Shown here piece after piece: positions 15,778 to 24,931 of a DNA stretch of 53,672 bases (position 1 is the stretch's first letter; every line of letters starts with the position of its first letter). This DNA is from Acidobacteriota bacterium (lineage in GTDB: Bacteria > Acidobacteriota > Terriglobia > Bryobacterales > Bryobacteraceae), in NCBI GenBank assembly GCA_026394055.1, contig JAPKYZ010000104.1, positions 1-53,672 on the forward strand. Reading direction: 5' to 3'. A program made the position numbers and the translations under genes. Under the pieces are notes generated by a model. It had not been told where the DNA came from. It saw nothing but the letters and a program-made list of their open reading frames with translations, and ran no database searches.

Positions 15778-16772
15778 GCGATTCCGCGAGTAGTCCGGCC
15801 TCCCGCAGCCATGGCGGCGAGGCCACTGACGCCCGCTTGATCGGACTGGCACTGCTGGTGCAACTGATCTGGGCCATCAACAACGCTCTCTCGAAGTTTG
15901 CGTTGGCGGAGATTCCATCGCTGCTGCTGGGGTCGGTCCGGATGTCGCTGTGCGCGCTGATCCTGCTGCCGCTCTATTTCGCCTTGCGGAAGCCGGATGC
16001 CGCCATGCCCACGCGGGCGCAGTGGGTCCGGCTGATCCTGCTGGGTGCCCTAGGAGTCGGTGCCAACCAGTTGCTGTTCGTGGTCGGCATTGCCCGCACC
16101 AGCGTCAGCCACGGCGCCCTGATTCTGCCGCTCACGCCGCTGATGACCTTGTTGCTTTCGGCCATGCTGGGTCTTGAGAAGATCACCCCGCGCAAGCTGC
16201 TGGGGATGGGCATTGCCTTCTCCGGCGTGTTGGTGCTCCAGTTGAGCAAGACCCCCAGCCCCGGCGCCTCACTGTTGGGCGACTTCATCCTCTTCATTGG
16301 TGTCATCGCCTTTGCCAGCTACATCGTGCTGGGCAAGCGCGCCTCGGCCAACTTTGACGGCCTGTTCGTCAACACCGTCGGCTTCTGCGCCAGTGCGGCC
16401 TTGCTGTTGCCCATCACCACGTGGGGCGTGATCAACTTCGACTTCACGCAGGTCACCCTCCGTGCCTGGGCCAGCCTGGGCTACATGTGCGTCTTCTCGT
16501 CGATTGTGGGCTACATGATCTACTACTACGTGCTCACCCACATGGCCCCGTCACGGCTGTCCGCGTTCAGCTACCTGCAGCCGGTGATGACCACGTCCGC
16601 CGCCGCGTTGCTATTAGGTGAGCCGATCACTTCCTCCCTGATCACCGCCGGTGTGCTGGTGCTGGTAGGCGTTTGGGTGACCGAGCGTTCGCGCCGCGTG
16701 GGTGATGAAGTAGAGACGATGTGCGCGCCGGAAGCCGGTGATCTGGCGACGGCAGAGGAACGGCTGCGGTGA
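15774..16772 (+). CDS. EamA/DMT-superfamily transporter
   Basis: A 332-residue inner-membrane transporter with about ten hydrophobic helices in two EamA repeats (first about residues 20-150, second about 165-300; for example LLVQLIWAINNALSKFALAE near the start). The family exports amino acids, nucleosides or other small metabolites. A TTG start overlapping the previous stop (TTGA) and the end overlapping the next start (GTGA) fit tight translational coupling. With the GNAT/racemase pair upstream and homoserine dehydrogenase downstream, an amino-acid or derivative substrate is reasonable, but inferred. Confidence 0.88.
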   Translation: MSDSASSPASRSHGGEATDARLIGLALLVQLIWAINNALSKFALAEIPSLLLGSVRMSLCALILLPLYFALRKPDAAMPTRAQWVRLILLGALGVGANQLLFVVGIARTSVSHGALILPLTPLMTLLLSAMLGLEKITPRKLLGMGIAFSGVLVLQLSKTPSPGASLLGDFILFIGVIAFASYIVLGKRASANFDGLFVNTVGFCASAALLLPITTWGVINFDFTQVTLRAWASLGYMCVFSSIVGYMIYYYVLTHMAPSRLSAFSYLQPVMTTSAAALLLGEPITSSLITAGVLVLVGVWVTERSRRVGDEVETMCAPEAGDLATAEERLR

Positions 16773-18088
16773 ACCTGCCCGCGCTGCTGGGACGCAACCG
16801 GAACTATCGCTACACCTGGCTGGGCCAAATCGTCAGCGAGGTGGGCGACCATTTCAACAACATCGCCGTCTTTGCGCTGGCGATGCGGTATCCCGAAGGT
16901 GGCTTGATCGTGGCTGGAGTGCTGAGTTCTCGCGCGGTGCCGATGCTGTTCATGGGGCCGCTAGCAGGCGTCGTGCTCGATCGGCTGGACCGCAAGCGGG
17001 TGATGATCGCCAGCGACCTGATCCGGTTCGTGATCGCGCTTCTGTTCATTCCCGCCTCACAATCGAACCTCACTTGGCCGCTCTATCTGTTAAGCGCCGT
17101 GTTGATGGCGGCATCACCCTTCTTCACCGCCGGGCGCTCGTCAATTCTGCCTTCCATCACCACGGAAGAAGAACTTCATTCGGCCAACTCACTCACCCAA
17201 ACCACTGGCTGGGCCACCACCGCCATCGGTGCCTTTCTGGGCGGCGCATCGGTCGCGGCCTTGGGTTATGACACCGCGTTCTTCTTGAACGCCATGTCGT
17301 TCCTGTTTTCCGCCTGGTGCATCTCGATGCTGCGGGGCAACTTCAAGCCGGCTGAGACCGCCGCCCGCGAGCTGGACCGGCCGCACCCTTGGCAGGACTT
17401 TCTCGAAGGTCAGCGCTACCTGCGCCGCAATCCGCTGCTGTTTGGCATCTCGCTGATCGGCATCGGTTGGGCCACCGGTGGCGGCGCGGCGCAGATCCTG
17501 TTCAGCATCTTTGGCGAACAAGTCTTCCATCGCGGCCCGGCCGGTATTGGCGAAATCTGGGCGGCGGCGGGCATCGGCCTGGTCTTCGGCGGCTTCTTCG
17601 CGCACTGGCTAGGCCCGCGTTTGAGCTTCGCCGCGTACAAGCGCTGGGTGTCGATCGCCTACGTTGTCCATGGCGGCTCCTACGTTGCGTTTTCGCTGAT
17701 GCCGCACTACGGCGCGGCGCTCACGCTGATCGGCCTATCTCGCGCCGCCGTCGCGGTGTCGAGCGTGCTGAACATGTCGATGCTGCTGCGCTACATCGAA
17801 CCGCGCTTCCGTGGCCGTGTCTTTACGACGATCGAGACGCTCACCTGGTCCACCATGATGGTGTCGATGATGGTGGCGGGCATCGCCTCCACGCAAACGA
17901 GTCCCCGGCTGATCGGCGGCGTCGCCGGTTGCCTCAGCTCGACGACGGCCATCTTCTGGGCCTGGGCGAATGCGGCCGGCCGCTTGCCGGAACCGGCGGA
18001 CCGCGCTCCGGAAATCATTTCAACAAACAACCAGTTGGACGGCACACTGGATACAGATCAGGAAATTTCAAATCATGGAACCCGTTAA
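16769..18088 (+). CDS. MFS transporter (EntS/MFS_3-like)
   Basis: A 439-residue major-facilitator protein with about 12 membrane helices. The opening LLGRNRNYRYTWLGQIVSEV and the loop AGVVLDRLDRKRVMIASDL (MFS motif A-like) resemble MFS_3 exporters such as EntS. Start is GTG, overlapping the EamA gene (GTGA). The end overlaps homoserine dehydrogenase by 14 bp. The substrate is unknown; export is more likely than import in this subgroup. Confidence 0.88.
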   Translation: MNLPALLGRNRNYRYTWLGQIVSEVGDHFNNIAVFALAMRYPEGGLIVAGVLSSRAVPMLFMGPLAGVVLDRLDRKRVMIASDLIRFVIALLFIPASQSNLTWPLYLLSAVLMAASPFFTAGRSSILPSITTEEELHSANSLTQTTGWATTAIGAFLGGASVAALGYDTAFFLNAMSFLFSAWCISMLRGNFKPAETAARELDRPHPWQDFLEGQRYLRRNPLLFGISLIGIGWATGGGAAQILFSIFGEQVFHRGPAGIGEIWAAAGIGLVFGGFFAHWLGPRLSFAAYKRWVSIAYVVHGGSYVAFSLMPHYGAALTLIGLSRAAVAVSSVLNMSMLLRYIEPRFRGRVFTTIETLTWSTMMVSMMVAGIASTQTSPRLIGGVAGCLSSTTAIFWAWANAAGRLPEPADRAPEIISTNNQLDGTLDTDQEISNHGTR

Positions 18089-19379
18089 CGTTGGCATCAT
18101 CGGCCTGGGCAATGTAGGCCTGGGCACGCTGGAGATCTTGTGGGAGAACTGGGAACAGAACACCCAGAAGTTGGGCTTCCCGTTGTGGCTGCGCGCCATC
18201 TGCTCCCGCACGCTGGAAGGCAAGGCACTGCCCGCCGGGATGGAGCGCGTGATCCGCACCACGGACTGGCGCGACGTGGTCACCAACCCCGAGATCGACA
18301 TCGTCTGCGAACTCGTCGGCGGCACCGGAGTCGCCCGCGAGATCATTGAAGCGGCCATCGCCAACGGTAAAAGCGTCGTCACCGCCAACAAGGAATTGAT
18401 GGCTCTGCACGGCCCTGAGATCTGGCGCAAAGCCGCGCAGGCCAACGTCAATCTGGCGATGGAAGCCAGCGTGGCAGGTGGCATTCCCATCCACACCGTC
18501 TTGCGCGAAGGCATTTCGGGTGACCGGTTGTCGGCGCTGTTCGGCATCTTGAACGGTACCTCCAACTTCATCCTCACCGAGATCGAAAAGCGCGGCGCGG
18601 ACTTCGGCGAAGTGCTGGCGGAAGCACAGCGGCTAGGCTACGCGGAAGCGGACCCGACGGCTGATATTGATGGCTTCGATGCTCGCTCCAAGCTGGCCAT
18701 TCTGGTGGCGCTGATGTTCGGCAAAAGCGTCGCCCCATCGGACATCTACACCGAAGGCATCCGCCGCATCACGCCGTTCGATTTTGAGTATGCGCGCCAG
18801 CTGGGCTACACCATCCGTCTGCTGTGTGGCGCGCGCCGCACCCCGGCGGGCCTGCTGTTGAGCGTCCGCCCGGCGCTGCTGCCGCGCTCCACGATTCTCG
18901 CTGGAGTTTCCGGCGCCTACAACGCCATTTGGGTGTTGGGCGACTATGGCCAGGACACCTTCTACTATGGCCGTGGCGCAGGCCCCAAGCCCACCGGTGT
19001 GGCCGTGGTGAGCGACCTGATGCGCGTGGCCCGCGAAATCCGGGCCGGGTCGCATGAGCGCGTGTCGCCCTTTGCCCACGCCGCTCTCGAAGCCACCCAA
19101 CCGTTGCCGCTCGATTCGATGAAGACCGCCTACTACCTGCGCTTCCGCGTCAAGGACCGCCCGGGCATCATCGCCTCACTCTCGCGCGTGCTGGCCGACA
19201 AGGGCATCAGCCTCGATGCGGTTCTGCAAGTGCCGTGCGACACCAAGGACAATCTGCCCTTCGTGATCACGGTGGAGCCCAGCGAAGAATCGGCCATCCG
19301 GGAAGCCATGGCGGCCATGACCTCGCTCGAATTCATGGTGGAGCCGCCGCTGGCGCTGCCCATGGAAAAGGGCCTGTAG
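18075..19379 (+). CDS. hom: Homoserine dehydrogenase with ACT domain
   Basis: A 434-residue enzyme reducing aspartate semialdehyde to homoserine, the branch point to threonine, methionine and isoleucine. Residues 5-16 (VGIIGLGNVGLG) are the NAD(P) fold. TANKELMALHGPEI, EASVAGGIPI and ILNGTSNFIL are catalytic-domain signatures. The last 75 residues form an ACT domain (YYLRFRVKDRPGIIASLSRV), usually the site of threonine feedback. Start ATG 18075 gives the expected N-terminus, 14 bp inside the MFS gene. It is the last gene of the mazG operon. Confidence 0.95.
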   Translation: MEPVNVGIIGLGNVGLGTLEILWENWEQNTQKLGFPLWLRAICSRTLEGKALPAGMERVIRTTDWRDVVTNPEIDIVCELVGGTGVAREIIEAAIANGKSVVTANKELMALHGPEIWRKAAQANVNLAMEASVAGGIPIHTVLREGISGDRLSALFGILNGTSNFILTEIEKRGADFGEVLAEAQRLGYAEADPTADIDGFDARSKLAILVALMFGKSVAPSDIYTEGIRRITPFDFEYARQLGYTIRLLCGARRTPAGLLLSVRPALLPRSTILAGVSGAYNAIWVLGDYGQDTFYYGRGAGPKPTGVAVVSDLMRVAREIRAGSHERVSPFAHAALEATQPLPLDSMKTAYYLRFRVKDRPGIIASLSRVLADKGISLDAVLQVPCDTKDNLPFVITVEPSEESAIREAMAAMTSLEFMVEPPLALPMEKGL

Positions 19380-19389
19380 CGCGGCCGAA

Positions 19390-20154
19390 CTACTTGGCCG
19401 AGGCGGCCTTCACCTTGGCCGCGATCGCCTTCACATCAGCGGGCGGCACAAAGCGGCTGGCCGGGATCTCTTTGTTGAACTCCATCGACGAGATGGTCAC
19501 GGAAAGTTCCTGTCCGGCCATTTTAGTGCTGACCTTGCTGGGAATCTTGAAGCCGCCGAACTCCTTGTAGTCGCTCAGGGTTGATTCCACGGGCAGGTCG
19601 CCCATGGGCGTCGACATCACCATCGCGATGCGCTTGCGGTAGCCGGTCACCTTCTCAAAGAACTGCGTCTCGGTGCGGCTGCCTTCCTTGGGCGTCAATA
19701 GCAGCTTGTAGCAGGCGACGCCATCAACGGTGTCTTCACCCATTAGCTCCACTTTGGTGTAGACGTCGCGCCAGCGGGCGTCGCGAGCCAGAATCGCTTC
19801 GCGCATATAGAAAGCCTTCTCTTCGCCCGTCTTCACCCGCGGGCCACCCATGGCCGACTTTTCCCACGCGATGCCTTCGTGGAAGCCTTCTTCGATCTTG
19901 CCCACGCCGTCGATCTCGACCACGTTGTAGCTGAAGTTTTGGGCATTGCGAAAGCCGTTCATCTTGCCTTTGATGCCCTGCGCCTTCATCTCCATGACGC
20001 CCGAAGTCATCTCGGTTTTCAGGCCTTCATAGGCGGCCTTACCGCCGGTGACTTCGACGTACCGGTCCAGGACCGCGTCCGCCGTCGGCAGGTCTGCGGC
20101 GGGAATTCCGAACGCGGTGAGGGTGAGAGTGAGGCTAAGGGTGAGGCTGCGCAC
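19390..20154 (-). CDS. LolA-like exported protein (outer-membrane lipoprotein-sorting-like)
   Basis: A 254-residue protein with a signal peptide (LTLSLTLTLTAFGIPAAD) and a mostly beta structure similar to LolA/outer-membrane-lipoprotein-sorting folds: DAVLDRYVEVTGGKAAYEGL at the start, VACYKLLLTPKEGS, TGYRKRIAM and FGGFKIPSKV. Such proteins are abundant in Acidobacteriota and their ligands are unknown. The GTG start overlaps the end of the S41 protease gene by 20 bp, so both are cotranscribed. It converges with hom 10 bp away. Confidence 0.75.
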   Translation of the reverse strand: MRSLTLSLTLTLTAFGIPAADLPTADAVLDRYVEVTGGKAAYEGLKTEMTSGVMEMKAQGIKGKMNGFRNAQNFSYNVVEIDGVGKIEEGFHEGIAWEKSAMGGPRVKTGEEKAFYMREAILARDARWRDVYTKVELMGEDTVDGVACYKLLLTPKEGSRTETQFFEKVTGYRKRIAMVMSTPMGDLPVESTLSDYKEFGGFKIPSKVSTKMAGQELSVTISSMEFNKEIPASRFVPPADVKAIAAKVKAASAK

Positions 20155-21430
20155 GAATCCAGTTTATCGCGGCTTCCAAAACCGGATCCTGCCCCGCCAA
20201 CAACGCCGCGCGGCTCACCCCAACTTCCTGATCCGGTATCACGCCACGGCCTTCCAGCGTCTGCCCGCCTTCGGAGATGTAGTTCGCCACGGCGTACTGG
20301 AACAGGTCGCCATTGGGCAGCCGCTCAACGTTTGAGGGCAGGGCAGCGCCCGCCGTGCGGGACCCGAAAATGCGCGCCCTCTTCAAGTCCTGCAAGCCGC
20401 CAGCCATGATCTCTGAAGTGGAGACCGACGCACCGTCCACCAGAATCGCCAGCGGACCCGCGAACGTATCCAACCGCGGGTTGACCACCAGCTTCATCGT
20501 CACCTCGCGCTGGTACAGCGTGCCGAGCTTAGTATCTGCTTGATCGATGAAGAAGCCCGCCATGCTGGAAGCCAGAATCGCCAGGCCGCCGGGGTTGCCG
20601 CGCAGGTCGATGATGAAGCCGTGGCAGCTTTTGCCGCCGGTGCAGGTCTTCACCGCATCTTCAAATTTGCCCATCAGGCCGGGCGGATCGAGAAAGATGT
20701 TGAAGCGGACATACTGGATGTCCGGCCGGGGCCGCATCACGCGAAACGCCAGCGGCATAGGCGGCATAAAGCCAAACCGCACGCGCGTACCGGGAGGATC
20801 TTTCAGCGGCACCTGCTTGATCACTTTCTGCCCGGCGCCATCGGCAAATTCGACGCGCACGGTGGTGCCGGAAGGTCCGCTCAACCGGCCCAGTACTCCC
20901 CAACGCAGCAGGAGATTGCGCTGCTTCACGGAAGGATCTTTTTCGAGCAACCGCTGCGCCAGCGCCCGCACATCGGTCTCACCGATCCGCATGATCTCCC
21001 AGCCAGGCTTCACCAGCACCTGCGCCGCGCCGCTCTGTGGCTCGACGCGCATCACCAGCACCGCGGACCCCACCAGCACCGGCTCAATGCCGGTGGTGCC
21101 ATCGCCAAACGATGACGGTGCCAGATCATCTTCCAGTTGGCCCGAGATGATGGCGAAGTGCGATTGTCCCAGCAGCCCCAGCATCTCGCTCATCAGCCGC
21201 CGGGCCTCGGCGTTGTCGGCGGCGCGCTCCACCTTGGCGCGGTAGCTTTCGTGGATCTGCTGCCAGCTTTGGCCATTGCTCAAGCGGTCCAGATGCGCCG
21301 GTTGCCAGTAGCGGTTCTGGACGGTCTGCCACACCTTTTCAAACGAATCAATCGTCTCGCGGTCCGGTTGAGCGGACAAGGTGAGCGGCAACAAAGACGA
21401 GGCCAGCCAGAGCCTCCTAAGCAAGCGCAT
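20135..21430 (-). CDS. S41-family (C-terminal-processing-like) peptidase
   Basis: A 431-residue exported peptidase. After a signal peptide (LLPLTLSAQ) come a helical tricorn-like N-domain (FEKVWQTVQNRYW), a PDZ-like region (about residues 115-165: GIEPVLVGSAVLVMRV, GWEIMRIG), and the S41 catalytic core with FIIDLRGNPGG (residues 272-282) and the nucleophile region DGASVSTSE (332-340). These enzymes cleave proteins from the C-terminus in the periplasm. The gene is divergent from the STAS gene with only 29 bp between start codons. Confidence 0.9.
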   Translation of the reverse strand: MRLLRRLWLASSLLPLTLSAQPDRETIDSFEKVWQTVQNRYWQPAHLDRLSNGQSWQQIHESYRAKVERAADNAEARRLMSEMLGLLGQSHFAIISGQLEDDLAPSSFGDGTTGIEPVLVGSAVLVMRVEPQSGAAQVLVKPGWEIMRIGETDVRALAQRLLEKDPSVKQRNLLLRWGVLGRLSGPSGTTVRVEFADGAGQKVIKQVPLKDPPGTRVRFGFMPPMPLAFRVMRPRPDIQYVRFNIFLDPPGLMGKFEDAVKTCTGGKSCHGFIIDLRGNPGGLAILASSMAGFFIDQADTKLGTLYQREVTMKLVVNPRLDTFAGPLAILVDGASVSTSEIMAGGLQDLKRARIFGSRTAGAALPSNVERLPNGDLFQYAVANYISEGGQTLEGRGVIPDQEVGVSRAALLAGQDPVLEAAINWIRAQPHP

Positions 21431-21459
21431 GCTTTTAGGTTAGGGTATGCTAGCGTTTC

Positions 21460-21801
21460 ATGCTGCTGCTTGACGTCACCACATCCGCGCTGGACAACGG
21501 CGCTACGGTTGTCTCCTTGAAGGGCAAACTGGCCTTGGGCCGCGATAGCCAACAGGTGGAGAACACCATCCAGAAGCTGCTCGAAAGCGGCAGCACCAAC
21601 ATCATCCTGGACATGTCGGAGGTCAACTACATTGATTCCACCGGCGTCGGGATCGTCTCGTTCTGCTTTGGCAAGATCAAGGCGCGGGGCGGTTCGCTGA
21701 AGGTGGCCGGGGCCACTGGCACCGTCCGTGAAGTCTTCCGCATCACCATGCTCGATACGCTGGTACCCTTCTCTGCGAGTGTCCAAGATGCTGCCGCTTG
21801 A
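21460..21801 (+). CDS. STAS-domain anti-sigma factor antagonist
   Basis: A 113-residue single STAS domain of the SpoIIAA/RsbV type. The phosphorylatable serine lies in NYIDSTGVG (Ser60). When unphosphorylated such proteins bind an anti-sigma kinase and free its partner. No kinase or phosphatase gene is nearby, so the partner is encoded elsewhere. The 3' end overlaps the rhodanese gene by 14 bp. Confidence 0.92.
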   Translation: MLLLDVTTSALDNGATVVSLKGKLALGRDSQQVENTIQKLLESGSTNIILDMSEVNYIDSTGVGIVSFCFGKIKARGGSLKVAGATGTVREVFRITMLDTLVPFSASVQDAAA

Positions 21802-22120
21802 AGTCTCACCGGCGGCCGTCAAGGAGATGCTGGATGCGGGCGACGACATCCGGCTGATCGACTGCCGCGAGGCGCACGAGTACGCGCTCAGCCGCATCGA
21901 AGGCGCCGAACTGATGCCGATGAACACCATCCCCTCGCACCTGACAGCGCTCGATGCCATGGCCGATCATGCCCTGGTGGTGGTCCACTGCCACCACGGC
22001 GTCCGCAGCATGAACGTCGTCGCCTGGCTGCGCCAGCAGGGCGTCGACAACTGCCAAAGCATGGCGGGAGGCATCGACCTGTGGAGCGCCACCGTCGACC
22101 CGAATGTTCCGCGCTATTAA
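21788..22120 (+). CDS. Rhodanese-like sulfurtransferase domain protein
   Basis: A 110-residue single-domain rhodanese. IRLIDCREAHEYALSRIEGA is the family N-motif and VVVHCHHGVRS the active loop with Cys68. The family moves sulfane sulfur or senses redox state. It starts inside the STAS gene (ATG 21788), so the two are translated together; whether they act together is unknown. Confidence 0.9.
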   Translation: MLPLEVSPAAVKEMLDAGDDIRLIDCREAHEYALSRIEGAELMPMNTIPSHLTALDAMADHALVVVHCHHGVRSMNVVAWLRQQGVDNCQSMAGGIDLWSATVDPNVPRY

Positions 22121-22135
22121 TGAGCCGCCGCGCGT

Positions 22136-22561
22136 CTACGCGGAGAGCAGCGTCAGCGCAAGGTTCGGGAAGCGCTGAAATCCGGCATCGAACGTGACAA
22201 AATCCAGTTGCCCGGTCTGGGCCAGGGCGGCGAGATAGGCGTCTGTCCAATCGGACCCGCTGCGGCGGTTCATGAGCAGTTGTTCCCAAAGCGGTTCCAA
22301 CCCGGTCTGGTCAGCCAGAAAACCGATTTTGGGATCCGCCAGCAAGGCGCGATAGAGAGCCCAAGCCTCGCTGGCCGTGAGCGGCTGCCCTTCCACCACT
22401 CTGGGGTTGGTGAGCAAGCGCAACATCGCCATCTGGGTGACCCGGCAAAAGTAGACCCGACCTCGCAGTGTAGCGAACCATGCTGCAGCAATACCGTGAT
22501 GACGATGCCCTTCCGCAGCCAACGCCAGCCAGAAGTTAACGTCCGCTAAGTAGCTCTTCAT
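22136..22561 (-). CDS. PIN-domain toxin (VapC-like)
   Basis: A 141-residue PIN-fold ribonuclease, likely the toxin of a type II pair. The acidic site residues are visible: Asp in YLADVNFWL, Glu/Asp later in SDWTDAYLAALA and FVTFDAGF. The form with DVNFWLALA and DWTDAYLAA is the TIGR00028-like VapC subgroup. The chosen start (ATG 22561) lies inside the antitoxin gene (26-bp overlap). The frame extends to 22603 but without support. Confidence 0.88.
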   Translation of the reverse strand: MKSYLADVNFWLALAAEGHRHHGIAAAWFATLRGRVYFCRVTQMAMLRLLTNPRVVEGQPLTASEAWALYRALLADPKIGFLADQTGLEPLWEQLLMNRRSGSDWTDAYLAALAQTGQLDFVTFDAGFQRFPNLALTLLSA

Positions 22562-22790
22562 CAAGCAGTTCGTCGATCTCCGCGTTGGTCCAGACGCGGT
22601 CAATGGTCAGGCGGCCTTTGGGGATCAACGGTAGTGCCGAGGCCGGGTCCGCTTTCTTCCGCGAGTGCCCTTCGGCTAACTTCTCGCGCACGGCCTCCGT
22701 CACGAATTCTTTCAATGAAATACCTTCGCGAGCTGTTTCGGTCTTCAGCTCCCGGAACAATGCGTCCGGCAGCTCAATCGTGGTCCGCAT
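22536..22790 (-). CDS. Antitoxin of the PIN toxin (VapB-like)
   Basis: An 84-residue protein. The N-terminus (MRTTIELPDALFRELKTE) is a ribbon-helix-helix DNA-binding segment. The C-terminus (TNAEIDELLDEELL) is acidic and would wrap the toxin. It precedes and overlaps the PIN gene, as usual. Start at ATG 22790 was preferred over upstream sequence that encodes a terminator hairpin. Confidence 0.85.
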   Translation of the reverse strand: MRTTIELPDALFRELKTETAREGISLKEFVTEAVREKLAEGHSRKKADPASALPLIPKGRLTIDRVWTNAEIDELLDEELLSGR

Positions 22791-22824
22791 AAACGCATAT
22801 TCGCACATTGCCCGAGCAATAGAA

Positions 22825-22850
22825 AAGGGCGGAGCCGAAGCCCCGCCCTT
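22825..22850 (-). terminator. Rho-independent terminator of the dprA-topA-lpdA-lipB-E2 block
   Basis: Read on the minus strand, an 11-bp stem (AAGGGCGGGGC with GCTCCGCCCTT, one G-U pair) is capped by a TTCG loop and followed by TTCTATT. It begins 25 bp after the E2 stop codon and is a very good intrinsic terminator. Confidence 0.85.
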
Positions 22851-22875
22851 CTTCATTCAAACCTGAACGGTCTGG

Positions 22876-24219
22876 TTAGAGAACCTGCTCGGACCAGCCT
22901 TCCAGGATCGCCTTCACCTTCTGGCAGAACTGGTCGGCCAACGCGCCGTCAATCAGGCGGTGGTCGAAGGTCAGCGCCAGGTACATCATGGACCGGATGG
23001 CGATCGCGTCGCCTTCCAGCACCACGGCTTCCTTGTTGACGGCGCCGCAACCCAGGATCGCCACCTGCGGTTGATTGATCACCGGCGTCGCAAACAAGCT
23101 GCCGAAGCTGCCGAAGTTGGTGATGGAGAACGTGCCGCCATTCACTTCATCGGGCTTCAACTGCTTCGAGCGGGCGCGGGCCGCCAAGTCCGCAATCGAG
23201 CGCTGAATGCCGATGACGTTCTTCTCGTCGGCGTTCTTGATCACCGGCACAATCAGGCCGCCATCAAGAGCCACCGCGATGCCGATGTTGATGTCGCCGT
23301 GATACTGCACGTTGGTGCCGACAATCGAGGAGTTGAAGATCGGGAAGGTGCGCAGAGCCTCGGCCGTCGCGCGAGCGATGAAGGGCAGGAAGGTGAGCGA
23401 GAAGCCGTAGTAGGCCTTGAACTCATCCTTGGACCGGTCACGCAGCTTGGCGATCTTGGTCATATCCACCTTGTGCACGGTGGTGACGTGGGCGGAGGTG
23501 CGCTTGGAGTTCACCATGTGTTCGGCGATGCGCTGGCGCATCATCGACATTGGTTCCAGACGCTCCTTGGGAGCTTCGCTGCGGGCGATCGGCGCCACGG
23601 TTTCCGGAGCCTTCGCCGCGGCGGCCACAGGAGCAGCAGGCGGGGCCGCAGCGGGGGCAGCCATGGTGCGGGCACCCTGGGCAGCCATGTAGGCTTCCAC
23701 GTCGTTCTTGGTGATGCGGCCACCAACGCCAGTGCCACGGACCTGGCCCAAGTCGATGTTGTACTCGCGCGCCATCTTGCGCACCAGCGGAGACAGCGGA
23801 CCCGTGGGATCTTCTGATTCAACCGCCGCTTCAACCACCGGGGCCGGAGCGGGCGGAGGCGGGGGCGGGGGAGCCACCGGAGCGGGTGCCACCGGAGCCG
23901 GGGCCACCGGAGCGGCGACGGGCGCAGGAGCAGGCGCTGCCGGTGCGGGAGCCGGAGCTGCTGCCGCCGGAGCGGCCGCTTCGCCACCTTCGCTGATGCG
24001 CGCCACGATCGTCTTGATCGCTACCGTCTGGCCTTCCGGCACCAGCACTTCGGCGAGTACGCCCGAAGCCGGCGACGGGATTTCGGTGTCGACTTTGTCG
24101 GTCGAGATCTCAAAGAGCGGCTCGTCGCGCTCCACCTTTTCGCCGGGCTTCTTCAGCCAGCGGGTCAGCGTGCCTTCGACAATGCTTTCGCCCATCTGGG
24201 GCATGACTACTTCGATCAT
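22876..24219 (-). CDS. Dihydrolipoamide acyltransferase (2-oxo acid dehydrogenase E2)
   Basis: A 447-residue E2 subunit. Residues 1-76 are a lipoyl domain with the lipoylated Lys42 in ISTDKVDTE. A long Ala/Pro hinge follows. The E1/E3-binding domain is at about 138-175 (LSPLVRKMAREYNID, GTGVGGRITKNDV). The catalytic domain occupies about 215-447, with TFDHRLIDGA holding the catalytic His. The substrate (pyruvate, 2-oxoglutarate or branched-chain acids) cannot be decided; the MGESI start is seen in SucB- and BkdB-like E2s. E3 and LipB genes lie just upstream, but no E1 is in the window. It overlaps lipB by 4 bp (ATGA). Confidence 0.92.
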   Translation of the reverse strand: MIEVVMPQMGESIVEGTLTRWLKKPGEKVERDEPLFEISTDKVDTEIPSPASGVLAEVLVPEGQTVAIKTIVARISEGGEAAAPAAAAPAPAPAAPAPAPVAAPVAPAPVAPAPVAPPPPPPPAPAPVVEAAVESEDPTGPLSPLVRKMAREYNIDLGQVRGTGVGGRITKNDVEAYMAAQGARTMAAPAAAPPAAPVAAAAKAPETVAPIARSEAPKERLEPMSMMRQRIAEHMVNSKRTSAHVTTVHKVDMTKIAKLRDRSKDEFKAYYGFSLTFLPFIARATAEALRTFPIFNSSIVGTNVQYHGDINIGIAVALDGGLIVPVIKNADEKNVIGIQRSIADLAARARSKQLKPDEVNGGTFSITNFGSFGSLFATPVINQPQVAILGCGAVNKEAVVLEGDAIAIRSMMYLALTFDHRLIDGALADQFCQKVKAILEGWSEQVL

Positions 24220-24923
24220 GGTGCGGTCTCCAAGAGTGCGGGGTCTCCGGCGAAACTGAACGCCGCCGGGTCGTTGAATTCAAAGATCCGGCCAAAGTGA
24301 TGCACAATGGCCTCGATAACTTGCGCGCGGGAAGGCAGCAGCCTGCCCGGAAAATGTTGTTCCAGTGACGTGACCGGGGCCTGGAGGCCGCAAGGCACGA
24401 TGTAGCCAAAATAGCGAAGGTCGGTGGAGTGGTTCAGCGCAAAGCCATGCGAGCTTACCCAGCGGCTGATGTGCACGCCGATGGCGCAAATCTTCGCCAA
24501 GCCCTCAGCGCCCTTCACCCAAACTCCGGAATTGAGTGTCGAGCGCTCGCCCTCGACGCCAAACTCCCCGATGGCCCGGATGATCACTTCTTCGATCGCC
24601 CGAACGTAGGCGTGCACGTCACGCTTCCAGTCGTTCAATTGCAGGATCGGGTAGCCCACAATCTGGCCCGGCCCGTGATACGTCACGTCGCCGCCGCGAT
24701 TGGTTTCTTCCAGATCAATGCCCTTGCTCGCGAGCAGTGCCGCGGGCACCAGGATGTTCTCTTCTTTGGCGTTGCGGCCCAGGGTCACCACGTGAGGATG
24801 CTCCACTAGCAGCAACTGATCCACGATCTCGTCGCGCTGGCGCTGGCCGACAAGCGCGTGTTGACGCTCGTAGGCCTGGGCCCAGCTCATGCGGCCGAGA
24901 TCGTGGACTTCAAGAGAACGCAT
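24216..24923 (-). CDS. lipB: Octanoyltransferase LipB
   Basis: A 235-residue enzyme that moves octanoyl from ACP to lipoyl domains, the first step of lipoate synthesis. RGGDVTYHGPGQIVGYPIL is the family signature. Lys144 (LAKICAIGV) and Cys178 (IVPCGL) form the catalytic pair. It stands between lpdA (8 bp away) and the E2 gene (4-bp overlap), so the enzyme that modifies E2 is coupled to it. lipA is not in the window. Confidence 0.95.
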   Translation of the reverse strand: MRSLEVHDLGRMSWAQAYERQHALVGQRQRDEIVDQLLLVEHPHVVTLGRNAKEENILVPAALLASKGIDLEETNRGGDVTYHGPGQIVGYPILQLNDWKRDVHAYVRAIEEVIIRAIGEFGVEGERSTLNSGVWVKGAEGLAKICAIGVHISRWVSSHGFALNHSTDLRYFGYIVPCGLQAPVTSLEQHFPGRLLPSRAQVIEAIVHHFGRIFEFNDPAAFSFAGDPALLETAP

Positions 24924-24931
24924 CGTGGTTG

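Noticed and set aside
22960..23817. 285-codon plus-strand open frame
   Set aside because: Antisense to the E2 gene and low-complexity at its end.
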